Positions 41,289-49,031 of a DNA stretch of 49,031 bases are shown in pieces. Made by a program: the position numbers and the translations under genes. Where the stretch lies: the NCBI GenBank assembly GCA_037892765.1, contig JBBKBW010000019.1. One strand, given 5' to 3'. Source of the DNA: Clostridium_AQ sp900552125 (GTDB taxonomy: Bacteria; Bacillota_I; Bacilli_A; Erysipelotrichales; Erysipelotrichaceae). How positions within the stretch are numbered: the stretch's first letter is position 1; every line of letters starts with the position of its first letter. Under the pieces are notes generated by a model. It ran no database searches and was not told where the DNA came from. It saw only the letters and a program-made list of their open reading frames with translations.

Positions 41289-43037
41289 CTAAGTGAGTTT
41301 TCGTTTTGTTATTTGATTGAATTCTAAGAGGTTTTGACTGACCTTTGTAAAACATTCTGTACACAAACATATCTGTCTACGGTTTATTCTTACCATCTCT
41401 TTGACGATATTAGAATAAGGAATATGTAATAGACTAATCTTCTTCCTATGAAACATTACATGTTGTTGTAGATTTCCACATATGTAACATTTTCGCTTTA
41501 AAGGATTCGTGTCTCTATATTTGTATTCCATATCTTGCTTGATTTTATTTAGCCATTGTGGGAAGAATGTTTTATCTTTCTTGAATGAACGGTATAGGGC
41601 TAACTTGATTGTTTTCTTTATTCCCTTATCATTCGTATATGAGTAAGTGAGCTGTGAATAATATTTCCTAAATACTTTCTTTAAGGAAGTATTATACTTA
41701 CACGCAATCGTATAGGCAATGTAATATTGAATGATATATTGAATTCTATGCATTTCATAGTAGTTCGTACATCCTTGATTATTACTAATCAACCCTCGAA
41801 GAATTTGATTACCATAGGTAATGATATCTTCTACAGGCTTGAATAATAATCGTTTTATAGATGTAGGATGTTCAAATGCATCACACATTTCATTGTCATG
41901 TAACTTGCGTATCAATTTATCCTTATCTATCAATATGTCTACGTTAGGGGAACCTCCTATTGATTAGATATCCGAGAAAATGTGCTTTCTCTTTCTTCGC
42001 ATGTGTAATGACAGTTTTCACTTCGCTCAGTCTTAGGTGAAGCTCTTTTTCAAGAAATTGTTTTATTTCCTGCTTTAGCTGTTCGGCATATGCTTTCGAG
42101 GAGATAGTGCTAACTAGGAAATCGTCGACATAACGGACATAGTGAACTATACGAAAGGAAGAATCAAAATTATCAATGGATGATCTTGAATTCAGTTCTT
42201 TCCTTATTCTTTTGATTTCCTTGATATCATGTACTGAGATTGCTTTATTAATCTGATATCTCTGCTTGGCATATGCAGGATTTTGTTTATGATATTTTCC
42301 CATCGTATCACGTTTGATGAGTTCTTCCATGAATCTATCTAGTTTGTCAAGATAGATATTCGCAAGAATCGGGCTTGTACAGGAACCTTGAGCATTGACT
42401 CGTTTTGTTGGCTGAAGCTTATGTTCCATGTCAAAGTATCCTGTCTTAAGAAGTTTGTTGATGAGACGGATAAAACGTTCATCATGAATCCTTTCACGAA
42501 GGATGGATTCTAGGATACGATGGTCAATTTCGTCAAAACATGCAGAGATGTCTCCTTCGATAAGCCAAACGATAGAGTTCCAAGTGGATACCTGAGCTAA
42601 GGCACTATGTATACTGCGATTTGGACGAAAGCCATGAGAAAGATTTGAGAATGTAGGTTCATTTTACATTCCAGTATAATACGAACACATTCCTGTACTA
42701 GCTTATCCTTTCCATTAGGAAAGCTCAGCTTACGCATCTGTTTGTTCTTCTTGGGAATGTAGGTAATTCTGTTGGGATGAGGCTGATAGCTTTCATCTCT
42801 AAAGGATGAGATGAGTTCATCAACCCACTCTCCGCAGAATCCATGCAGAGAAGTACCATCGCTGCCAACAGTTTCAGCACCATCATTGGATTTGATATTG
42901 TTGTAGGCAATGAAGTAGAAGTACCTGTCATATAGAAGACGATAGACATCTTTGTTGATGTAACAGTGATTTTGACTGTTACGGGAACGAAAACTTTCTA
43001 GTTTCGTTAAATGTTTATGGTGACTCATTCGGGTCAA
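41289..43037 (-). pseudogene. Group II intron reverse transcriptase/maturase, frameshifted
   Basis: Three pieces in order on the minus strand. 43037 to about 42660: N-terminal RT0/RT1 part, ending ILECKM. About 42660-41944: the RT core, including SHGFRPNRSIHSALAQVS, LIEGDISACFDEIDH, AQGSCTSPILANIYLDKLD and YVRYVDDFLVS with the catalytic YVDD. 41933-41289: the maturase X domain and a zinc-finger-like end (CYICGN, CLCTEC). One base is missing near 42663, where the next frame would read EPTFSNLSHGF; a second frame break lies near 41940. Unless read by frameshifting, no full enzyme is made, so the intron is probably immobile by itself. Key residues survive, so decay is recent. Confidence 0.9.
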
Positions 43038-43552
43038 CTCCTTTCAAAAATAGAAATTAGAAACTGTCTCCTTTCGCCATATATTATCCATTACAGATAA
43101 TCATTAGGCTACTGTTGAGACTCTCTACTCGTGATAGTTCAAATAAAGAAAACCAGAGCACTAGGGTATATCACGGTAACGCTTAATATAGTAACTCCAT
43201 ACTTAGGTACCCAACTGGTCTTTTCGGCTGACGATATCAGCTGTGCTAAACTGCCTACTTATATCCAATCTCTTTTATATTGGATATACAGTTTAGAGAC
43301 AAGAGTGGTTACTTGAATGTTTCCCTAAAACCACAAGACTTGAATTCAACTCTAGAAGCTTTACCATATATGGCCTAGCTCGCCAAGCCACTCGTCCATA
43401 GGACTAATCTTGGCTTTACCGACATGCTTTGGTCTCTGTTGGGTTATCCCCGCGAGGTAAGTCGGTTACTTTACATCGCAACGTAGGAGCGATGATTTCA
43501 TCAGAAATATATATTAAGCGCAAGAACGTGTGCACAAAAAGGAGAGAGAAAA

Positions 43553-44653
43553 ATGAGAAAGAATGTATTAATATCAACAACTAGACAGTGGAATCCAGGG
43601 GATGAATTTATAATGATGGGAGTTATAAATATTTTAAAAGAAATTTACGGAGATATTTATAATCCAATAATTTATAATAGAAACCCAGATATTAGAGGAG
43701 GTTCAAGATTCAGAAATCAAACAAGAAATTATTATCAATCATATAAATGGGATTGTAAATCATTTAAAGGAAAAGGTATATTGCACGAGATATTTAGAAT
43801 TGGACATTTTGATAATTCATGGAAAGATGATATGAAGTTTGAGAATATTGATTTAGCAGTTTTTGCAGGATCACCAGAATGGTATGGAGGAAGACTGAAA
43901 TCTATGTATGAAATTATTCATAAAGGAAAAATTCCAACGCTTTTTCTTGGACTTGGTGCTGGAAGTAGTTTGGATTTTGGAAAGTCTAAAGATATAGTTA
44001 ATGAGGTTTTAGATAATGCGTTATTAATAACAACTAGGGATAAATCAACTGAAGTTTTATTAAAAAAATATGATGCAAAGTATGTTCCTTGCCCAGCATT
44101 ACTTAGCTCACCTTATAGCCGCCAAGTAAAAATGCTAAAAAAAATAGGGTTAATTTATGCAACTAATGAGACTTTAAAAGGTAACAATGTATCAAAGGAA
44201 ATGCATGACTATATCGTAAAATTATACAAGGATTTATCATTAGAATATGATGTTTCTCTTGTATGTCACTATATAGATGAAGTTGACAAAGCTAGGGCTG
44301 AATTACCTAATATAAATATTTTTTATTCGTATGATTCAAAAGATTACATAGAAATTTATAATCATTTTGATTTAATTATAGGTGGTAGAGTCCACGGAGT
44401 TGGAATGGGAGCTTCATTAGGAATACCTGGCATAATGATTAAGCATGACACTAGATCAAGTACAACCGATGGTTTTTTGGCGGATTCAATTGAAATAGGT
44501 ACTTCGATTTTGGAATTAAAAAAACTCATTAATACAATAAGTGATAATATTTATGAAAATTCCAAAAAATTAATTGAGCATAAGGAAAAAGTTATGGATA
44601 TTTATAAAAATCTAATACTATCTAATTATAAAAAAAATGATGATAATATTTAA
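43553..44653 (+). CDS. Polysaccharide pyruvyl transferase family protein
   Basis: 366 aa. Probably adds a pyruvate ketal from phosphoenolpyruvate to a sugar of the repeat unit. Family features: ISTTRQWNPGDEFIMMGVINIL at the start, LAVFAGSPEWYGG, FLGLGAGSSLDFG, LITTRDKSTEVLLKKY and the C-terminal LIIGGRVHGVGMGASLGIPGIMIKHD. The ribosome site GGAGAG survives just outside the intron. The gene is enclosed by the intron on the left and an IS element on the right; its TAA is part of the IS target duplication. It can still be read if transcription passes the intron DNA. Confidence 0.88.
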   Translation: MRKNVLISTTRQWNPGDEFIMMGVINILKEIYGDIYNPIIYNRNPDIRGGSRFRNQTRNYYQSYKWDCKSFKGKGILHEIFRIGHFDNSWKDDMKFENIDLAVFAGSPEWYGGRLKSMYEIIHKGKIPTLFLGLGAGSSLDFGKSKDIVNEVLDNALLITTRDKSTEVLLKKYDAKYVPCPALLSSPYSRQVKMLKKIGLIYATNETLKGNNVSKEMHDYIVKLYKDLSLEYDVSLVCHYIDEVDKARAELPNINIFYSYDSKDYIEIYNHFDLIIGGRVHGVGMGASLGIPGIMIKHDTRSSTTDGFLADSIEIGTSILELKKLINTISDNIYENSKKLIEHKEKVMDIYKNLILSNYKKNDDNI

Positions 44654-44654
44654 T
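44647..44654 (+). repeat. Left target-site duplication of the IS element
   Basis: TATTTAAT, identical to 45700-45707. The copy contains the TAA stop codon of the pyruvyltransferase gene (44651-44653). Confidence 0.9.
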
Positions 44655-45699
44655 TATGGTCAACGACTTAACGCACTGGTAAGAAAATAAAAATTTTTAT
44701 ATAATTTTATATTTATTACATTTACTTTATAACAATAGGTATTAAGATAAAGGCAAAGGAAAGGAAGTGCCTTTATGTATACTAAAAACCATAGAAATCA
44801 TTCTACTTCAACAGCAAAACACTTTAATATGATTCAGTTTCTTGAAAAATACTACAATAATCCAGTAGAACAACGTAATACTTTAATTAAAATGCGTTTC
44901 CCTCAGGGATTTGTTTGTCCTGATTGTGGATGTAAAGAGTACCGCTGGCTTTCCACTAGAAATTGTTTACAATGCAGACACTGTTCAAGACATATCCATA
45001 TTCTTGCAGGAACTGCTTTACAGGATTGTAGATTTACTTTCTTTCAAATTCTTCTGGGAATCTATCTTTTTATCTCTGAATAATCAGGTGTTAATGGTGT
45101 ATCTTTAGCCAATCAAATGGGTGTAAATGTAAATACCGCTCGTTTATTTTTAAGAAAATTACGAGCTACCTGCTCAATAGGTAATGAAGAAACAATATTA
45201 AAAGGCAGTGTTGAATTTAGATTGTGCCTATTTTGCGGAGTCGATCAAGGTGAAAAAAGAGGACTAGGTTCTGATAAACAGACAGTCGTAGTTTCCGTCA
45301 AAATCTACAAGGTAGAGAACAAAAAAGGTGAAAAAACAAGGTTTCCCAGGCAAAGCTAGATTTCAGCTAATCAAATCAGAGAATGGAGAAGAAATAACAG
45401 CCTTTGTAAAACGTGCAATATCCCATAAAACCATTATATATTCAGATGGAGGAAAGGGTATCGGTGTACTTGATCAGGTGATAAAGGACATTGACGGCAA
45501 CGCAGAACGCAGTATATAAAAAGAATGGTGAACCAGTAAAAAGATACGATTATGCATTAAAACCGAAAGTTTTTTATGAAAAGATCTTATTTTCAAAGCA
45601 CTTATTACCACTGAAAAACAATTATAGAAATAGAATACTTAATTTTTCAATATATCATTATTTACTTTTCTTTTCACGTGCGTCATAACGTTGACCATA
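44655..45699 (+). mobile_element. IS1595-type insertion sequence, decayed, with exact 8-bp target duplication
   Basis: 1045 bp. The ends are imperfect inverted repeats: left TATGGTCAACG...CGCAC (44655-44676), right GTGCG...CGTTGACCATA (45678-45699), 18 of 22 positions matching. The direct repeat TATTTAAT flanks it at 44647-44654 and 45700-45707, the 8-bp duplication usual for the IS1595 family. The transposase is broken, so the element is not autonomous. Confidence 0.9.
44775..45687 (+). pseudogene. IS1595-family transposase, interrupted by a stop and frameshifts
   Basis: First piece 44775-45083: N-terminal zinc-ribbon part (FVCPDCGCKEYRWL, CLQCRHCSRHIHILAGTALQDCRFTFFQILLGIYLF) ending at a TAA. 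The same frame continues as GVNVNTARLFLRKLR, the next helical part, then breaks near 45330 into PGKARFQLIKSENGEEITAFVKRAI, and again near 45500 into a C-terminal part with KPKVFYEKILFSKHLLP. A deletion has removed much of the DDE-type core between about 45520 and 45560. AAAGGAAAGG lies before the first ATG. Confidence 0.88.
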
Positions 45700-45707
45700 T
45701 ATTTAAT
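45700..45707 (+). repeat. Right target-site duplication of the IS element
   Basis: TATTTAAT, identical to 44647-44654. Confidence 0.9.
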
Positions 45708-45789
45708 TGATTTAAATTTTTTATTTCATGTTTAATTTGTAAATGTAAATTTTTTTAAGATTTTTGCGTTTTAGAGAGAGGTTATTAAT

Positions 45790-47061
45790 ATGAAAGTTGT
45801 AGTTATGGCAGGTGGAAAAGGAACTCGTATAAGTAAATTATTTCCTGATATTCCAAAACCTTTAATTCCGATTCAAGGAATCCCAGTACTAGAAAGAGAA
45901 TTAGTTGAATTAAGAAAGCAAGGCTTTAGAGAAATAATATTAACTGTGGGATATAAAGCAGATAAGATTATTGATTATTTCAAAGATGGATCTAAGCTTG
46001 GAATTGATATAAAATATTTTATAGAAGAAACCCCACTAGGTAATGCTGGAGCACTTTTTAAAATGAATTTTGATGAAGATTTTTTGCTTTTAAATGGTGA
46101 TGCAGTTTTTGATGTTGATTTCAATAGGATGGTAAAATTCCATAAAAAACACGGCGGATTAGTCACGTTGTTTACTCATCCTAATTCTCATCCTTATGAT
46201 AGTGGACTAATAGTAGCTAATGATAATGGAGAAGTGTTAGAATGGATGTCGAAAGAAGATGTTAGACCTAAGTGGTATAAAAATAGAGTTAATGCTGGAT
46301 TACATGTTATTTCTCCAAAATTGTTTGATAAACTTAAAATTGACAAAGAAAAAATTGGTGTAATTGATGAAAATGGGTTAACTTTAAAAGTGGACTTAGA
46401 TCGACAATTACTTAAACCTTTAGCAAATACTGGAAAAATGTTTTGCTATGATTCACCGGAATATGTTAAAGATATGGGAACGCCAGAAAGATATTACTCA
46501 GTTAATGCTGATTATAAATATAATATAGTTAATTCTAAAAACTTAAAAAATAAACAAAAAGCAATTTTTTTGGATAGAGACGGGACAATTAATAAACATA
46601 TAGGTTTTTTAACAAACGTGGATGATTTTGAACTTCTTTCAGGAACTAGCGAAGCAATAAAGAAAATAAATGCAAGTGGATATCTTGCAATAATTGTTAC
46701 AAATCAACCGGTCATTGCAAGAGGGGAAGTTACAGTTTCTCAACTTAAAAATATACATAATAAGATGGAGACATTATTAGGTTTGGACGGTGCTTATATA
46801 GATGCAATATATTATTGCCCACATCATCCTGATAAAGGTTTTGAAGGAGAAGTTGAAAAATTAAAAATTGAATGTGAATGCCGTAAACCTAAACCTGGAA
46901 TGCTATTAAAGGCAGCTGAGGATTATAATATTGATTTATCAAATAGCTATATGATAGGCGATTCGGATAGTGATATAGCTGCAGGTAATGCAGCAGGATG
47001 TAAATCAATCAAAATTAATGAAGGCGATTTATTGAAAACAATAAACGAGATATTGAAATAA
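45790..47061 (+). CDS. hddC-gmhB: Bifunctional HddC-GmhB: heptose-1-phosphate guanylyltransferase and heptose bisphosphate phosphatase
   Basis: 423 aa. Residues 1 to about 235: nucleotidyltransferase with MAGGKGTRISKLFPDIPKPLIPI, FLLLNGDAVFDVDF and MGTPERYYSVN, expected to make GDP-D-glycero-alpha-D-manno-heptose from the 1-phosphate and GTP. Residues about 257-423: HAD phosphatase with AIFLDRDGTINKHIG (D262, D264), IIVTNQPVIARGEV, YYCPHHPDKGFEGEVE, the zinc-binding cysteine loop CECRKPKPGML and YMIGDSDSDIAAGNAAG, expected to remove the 7-phosphate. Thus two consecutive pathway steps are fused in one protein. GAGAGAGG lies upstream. Base specificity (GTP rather than ATP) is inferred from the HddA partner. 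Confidence 0.92.
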   Translation: MKVVVMAGGKGTRISKLFPDIPKPLIPIQGIPVLERELVELRKQGFREIILTVGYKADKIIDYFKDGSKLGIDIKYFIEETPLGNAGALFKMNFDEDFLLLNGDAVFDVDFNRMVKFHKKHGGLVTLFTHPNSHPYDSGLIVANDNGEVLEWMSKEDVRPKWYKNRVNAGLHVISPKLFDKLKIDKEKIGVIDENGLTLKVDLDRQLLKPLANTGKMFCYDSPEYVKDMGTPERYYSVNADYKYNIVNSKNLKNKQKAIFLDRDGTINKHIGFLTNVDDFELLSGTSEAIKKINASGYLAIIVTNQPVIARGEVTVSQLKNIHNKMETLLGLDGAYIDAIYYCPHHPDKGFEGEVEKLKIECECRKPKPGMLLKAAEDYNIDLSNSYMIGDSDSDIAAGNAAGCKSIKINEGDLLKTINEILK

Positions 47062-47119
47062 AATATATTTAACGCTTGAAAAGTGTTTTATATAAATAGA
47101 AGTTTTTATGCAAAAATAT

Positions 47120-47790
47120 ATATTAGGATAGTTTGTTAAACTAGCAATTGTAACGTTAAGAACAGTTAGATATTTGATAAAGAAGGTTTGTTGAAGTCTT
47201 CTTTTGTTACTGATAACGGATTTAGATATTATAGTGATAATGATTTGATGAAGCTTCAACAAATCATGTTACTTAATACTTAGGATTCACATTAGGTGAA
47301 ATAAAGAGTTTGCACCTAAATGATGGAGATCTAATAATATTAAGTAATGTATTTTATGCGTAAAAGAAAATGGTAAAAAATTGATCATATGATTAAAGTA
47401 GAGCAAGCTATTAATAAAAACAGTAAGAGAATTAAAGAAACACAATGGTATAAACTAGGGAACATGATTAGTACAAATGAATCAAATAATACATTTACTC
47501 AAAATAAAGATGCGAGTAATTTAACATTTCGTATTAATCCACATGATTTATATTCAGCTAATAAAACTGAATGATTTAATTGGTTGCATAATAATCTAAG
47601 GCTATCTTATTTTGATAAGGTATTAGAGGTTGGTTGTGATGATGGTTTTTTATGGAAGAATTAAAGTAGTAATAAAAATATAACTCTATGTGATAAGTCT
47701 GAAAATAAGGTTAGCGATGCTAGGAGTAATCTAGGCGATAATTTTAATTATCAGGTAATTACAATTCTGTTGATAAATATATTATAAACA
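47120..47790 (+). pseudogene. Degraded MerR regulator-methyltransferase fusion gene
   Basis: Reading across frames: TLRTVRY near 47155, FDKEGLLKSSFVTDNGFRYY then SDNDLMKLQQIMLLN (47173-47279), then after a shift LGFTLGEIKSLHLNDGDL (47282-47335); these are MerR-type DNA-binding features. Next, VEQAINKNSKRIKETQWYKL and TFRINPHDLYSANKTE (47389-47572), a stop, then FNWLHNNLRLSYFDKVLEVGCDDGFLWKN (47575-47664) with a SAM-binding motif I, and ITLCDKSENKVSDARSNLGDNFNY. This is the layout of MerR-SAM methyltransferase fusion proteins known from Clostridia. Several stops and frameshifts make it non-functional. Confidence 0.75.
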
Positions 47791-48700
47791 AAGAGGATAA
47801 AAAAGTCTTTTATGGTTTAATTGATAATAAGTATATAGAAGTAAGTATACAAAAGCAGAAAAAAACTATAGTCGATTTTTAAATGGTATAGTTTAAATAT
47901 TAAACGCCACAACAGATATGTATGAATCATTATTTAATGTAAAGAAGAGTTAGGTAACACATTGACAAGAATTGGATAATTAAAAAGGACAGTATAATAA
48001 ATGATGATCTTGCTTCATCTTATGATGATTATAGATAAAGTCATGCTTACATGTTTACTTGTAATAAGTTATCAGGAAGAACCGCTTTAATACTATCTTA
48101 TTCAGATATTATGCTAAATATGCCCTAGGAAATTCCAATAAACATGCTGATAAGATATATTTCTTTAGAAATATAAATGGTTAAAGTATATTAATTCCTA
48201 TTTTTAAAGATAGTTTTGGTGACTTTGATTGCATGGTTTTAAATCATAAAAAAATGCTAATTATTTTTTTCAAAAAATAATTAATTTATGTCTATTGTAT
48301 AAGGAATGCATAATAAATATGCATATAAGTATTTATCGACTATTTTACACCTAAAAGATCCAAGTTATATTACAAGTGAACTAAAAAATCAAAATTATCG
48401 AGGAAAATATAATAGAAATGATTCGTTCAGCTTATTCAATGTTAAAAAATGTAGATTACTGCTTTATAAAAAAGTGAAATTGATATTAAAGACTATTCGA
48501 GTTTTGAAAAGTGGATTTTAAGGAAGAAGGAGATAAAAGAACTTGGCTTATTTGAGGAAATGTGTGATTATGCACATGTAAATCATAGCTTAAAGTATGT
48601 CTAAATCCTTATGAATTCTGCACATGCTCAAAGGAACTTTATATTTACTTAGAAAATGTACAAATAGGAAAATAACACTTGAAGATGGAGTGACGTAATC
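47791..48700. other. Decayed DNA without an intact gene
   Basis: About 900 bp of AT-rich sequence with broken frames. A remnant around 48040-48260 reads, across frames, SHAYMFTCNKLSGRTALILSY, GNSNKHADKIYFFRNING and KDSFGDFDCMVLNHKK, clearly former coding sequence of a protein I cannot identify. A 71-codon frame at 48306-48521 and a stretch near 48500-48600 (EKWILRKKEIKELGLFEEMCDYAHVNH across a frame) also look like remains. None has a ribosome site. It separates the heptose genes from rfbA. Confidence 0.55.
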
Positions 48701-48737
48701 ATTTATACTATAAGGGTAAATATGGGAGGATGTATTA

Positions 48738-49031
48738 ATGAAAGGTATTATATTAGCTGGTGGATCTGGTACTCGTTTATATCCACTTACAAAAGTAACA
48801 AGTAAACAGTTACTTCCAATTTATGATAAACCAATGATTTATTATCCAATGAGTATTTTAATGAGTGCAGGAATTCGTGAGATATTGATTATTTCTACAC
48901 CAGATGATACACCACGTTTTGAAGAACTGCTTGGTGATGGTAGTCAGTTTTGGGTACATCTATCTTATAAAGTACAGCCTTCTCCTGATGGATTAGCACA
49001 AGCCTTTATTCTAGGGGAAGAATTTATTGGT
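48738..49031 (+). CDS. rfbA: Glucose-1-phosphate thymidylyltransferase (partial, cut by window end)
   Basis: The first 98 residues are present. It makes dTDP-glucose from glucose 1-phosphate and dTTP, the first step to dTDP-rhamnose and related sugars. Signature MKGIILAGGSGTRLYPLTKVTSKQLLPIYDKPMIYYPMS, then STPDDTPRFEELLGDGS and YKVQPSPDGLAQAF. GGGAGGA lies 8 bases before the ATG. The codon and base composition is less AT-extreme than the preceding remnants. The rest of a dTDP-rhamnose operon probably follows beyond the window. Confidence 0.95.
   Translation, partial: MKGIILAGGSGTRLYPLTKVTSKQLLPIYDKPMIYYPMSILMSAGIREILIISTPDDTPRFEELLGDGSQFWVHLSYKVQPSPDGLAQAFILGEEFIG

Larger units (their letters stand above)
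41211..43535 (-). mobile_element. Group II intron, inserted antisense to the capsule operon
   Basis: About 2.3 kb on the minus strand between wzx and the pyruvyltransferase gene. The 5' end is placed at 43535, where the minus strand reads GTGCACAC (GUGYG-like); the preceding AAAAAGGAGAG belongs to the next gene's ribosome site. Domain V and a domain VI hairpin lie at the 3' end, and a frameshifted reverse transcriptase/maturase fills the middle. The roughly 500 bp at 43038-43535 is the structured 5' ribozyme part (domains I-IV). The 3' boundary is approximate. In this orientation it cannot splice from the capsule transcript. Confidence 0.85.

Noticed and set aside
43131..43316. A 61-codon open frame on the plus strand inside the group II intron
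   Set aside because: It lies in the structured ribozyme domain of the minus-strand intron and has no ribosome site.
1..49031. CRISPR arrays, tRNA or rRNA genes, and classical riboswitches
   Set aside because: No regularly spaced repeats, no tRNA cloverleaf with CCA or GTTCGA-type arm, and no riboswitch core that I recognise were seen on either strand.

Overview
The window reads as the chromosome of a low-G+C Gram-positive bacterium (Firmicutes). The paired RNase HIII, MutS2 and UvrC genes, a CpsBCD-type capsule locus, strong purine-rich Shine-Dalgarno sequences and frequent GTG/TTG starts all fit. The MutS2 Smr-domain variant and the gene set make me favour Erysipelotrichia (gut relatives of Clostridium innocuum), but that is inference and no rRNA gene is present to confirm it.

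Layout. (1) 1-5.34 kb: dUTPase, then two PadR-regulated modules. The first is PadR, a DUF1700/HAAS membrane protein and a small exported protein. The second is PadR plus two tandem DUF2812 membrane proteins. (2) 5.35-9.8 kb: a candidate independent small RNA, then lspA, an RluA-type pseudouridine synthase, a rhomboid-fold protein lacking its catalytic residues and dCMP deaminase, facing rnhC on the other strand. (3) 9.87-15.3 kb: CvpA-like protein, a small unknown ORF, mutS2, uvrC and a GerE-type regulator. (4) 15.3-21.7 kb: a VanY-fold lipoprotein lacking its zinc ligands, a likely acquired group (WYL regulator, GNAT acetyltransferase, shortened YcaQ-like protein), a GerMN protein, a YfcE phosphodiesterase and an orphan CofE-like ligase.

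(5) 21.7-49 kb: a surface polysaccharide locus. Its control end holds a small serine recombinase, an unknown 148-aa protein, a 22-codon leader ORF and the specialised NusG paralogue LoaP. A leader containing a terminator hairpin follows, which LoaP could read through. The biosynthetic part has a priming phosphoglycosyltransferase, an LCP ligase, CpsC/B/D chain-length control, glycosyltransferases, a polymerase candidate, an acyltransferase, a flippase and a pyruvyltransferase. A complete GDP-D-glycero-alpha-D-manno-heptose route is encoded (GmhA, HddA and a fused HddC-GmhB) with an adjoining GDP-sugar dehydratase homologue. The locus ends at a truncated rfbA (dTDP-sugar synthesis).

The 3' part of the locus is scarred. 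A group II intron with a frameshifted reverse transcriptase lies antisense after the flippase. A decayed IS1595-type element with an exact 8-bp target duplication follows the pyruvyltransferase gene. A degraded MerR-methyltransferase gene and about 1 kb of unassigned remnant DNA precede rfbA. A rhamnosyltransferase remnant near the front of the locus suggests that an older, rhamnose-type cassette was replaced by the heptose cassette.

Most distinctive observations: the recombinase/LoaP/leader-terminator control module; a Gram-positive GDP-heptose capsule; a PadR operator palindrome that doubles as an mRNA hairpin restoring Shine-Dalgarno spacing; and two apparent pseudo-enzymes (rhomboid and VanY) in conserved housekeeping surroundings.
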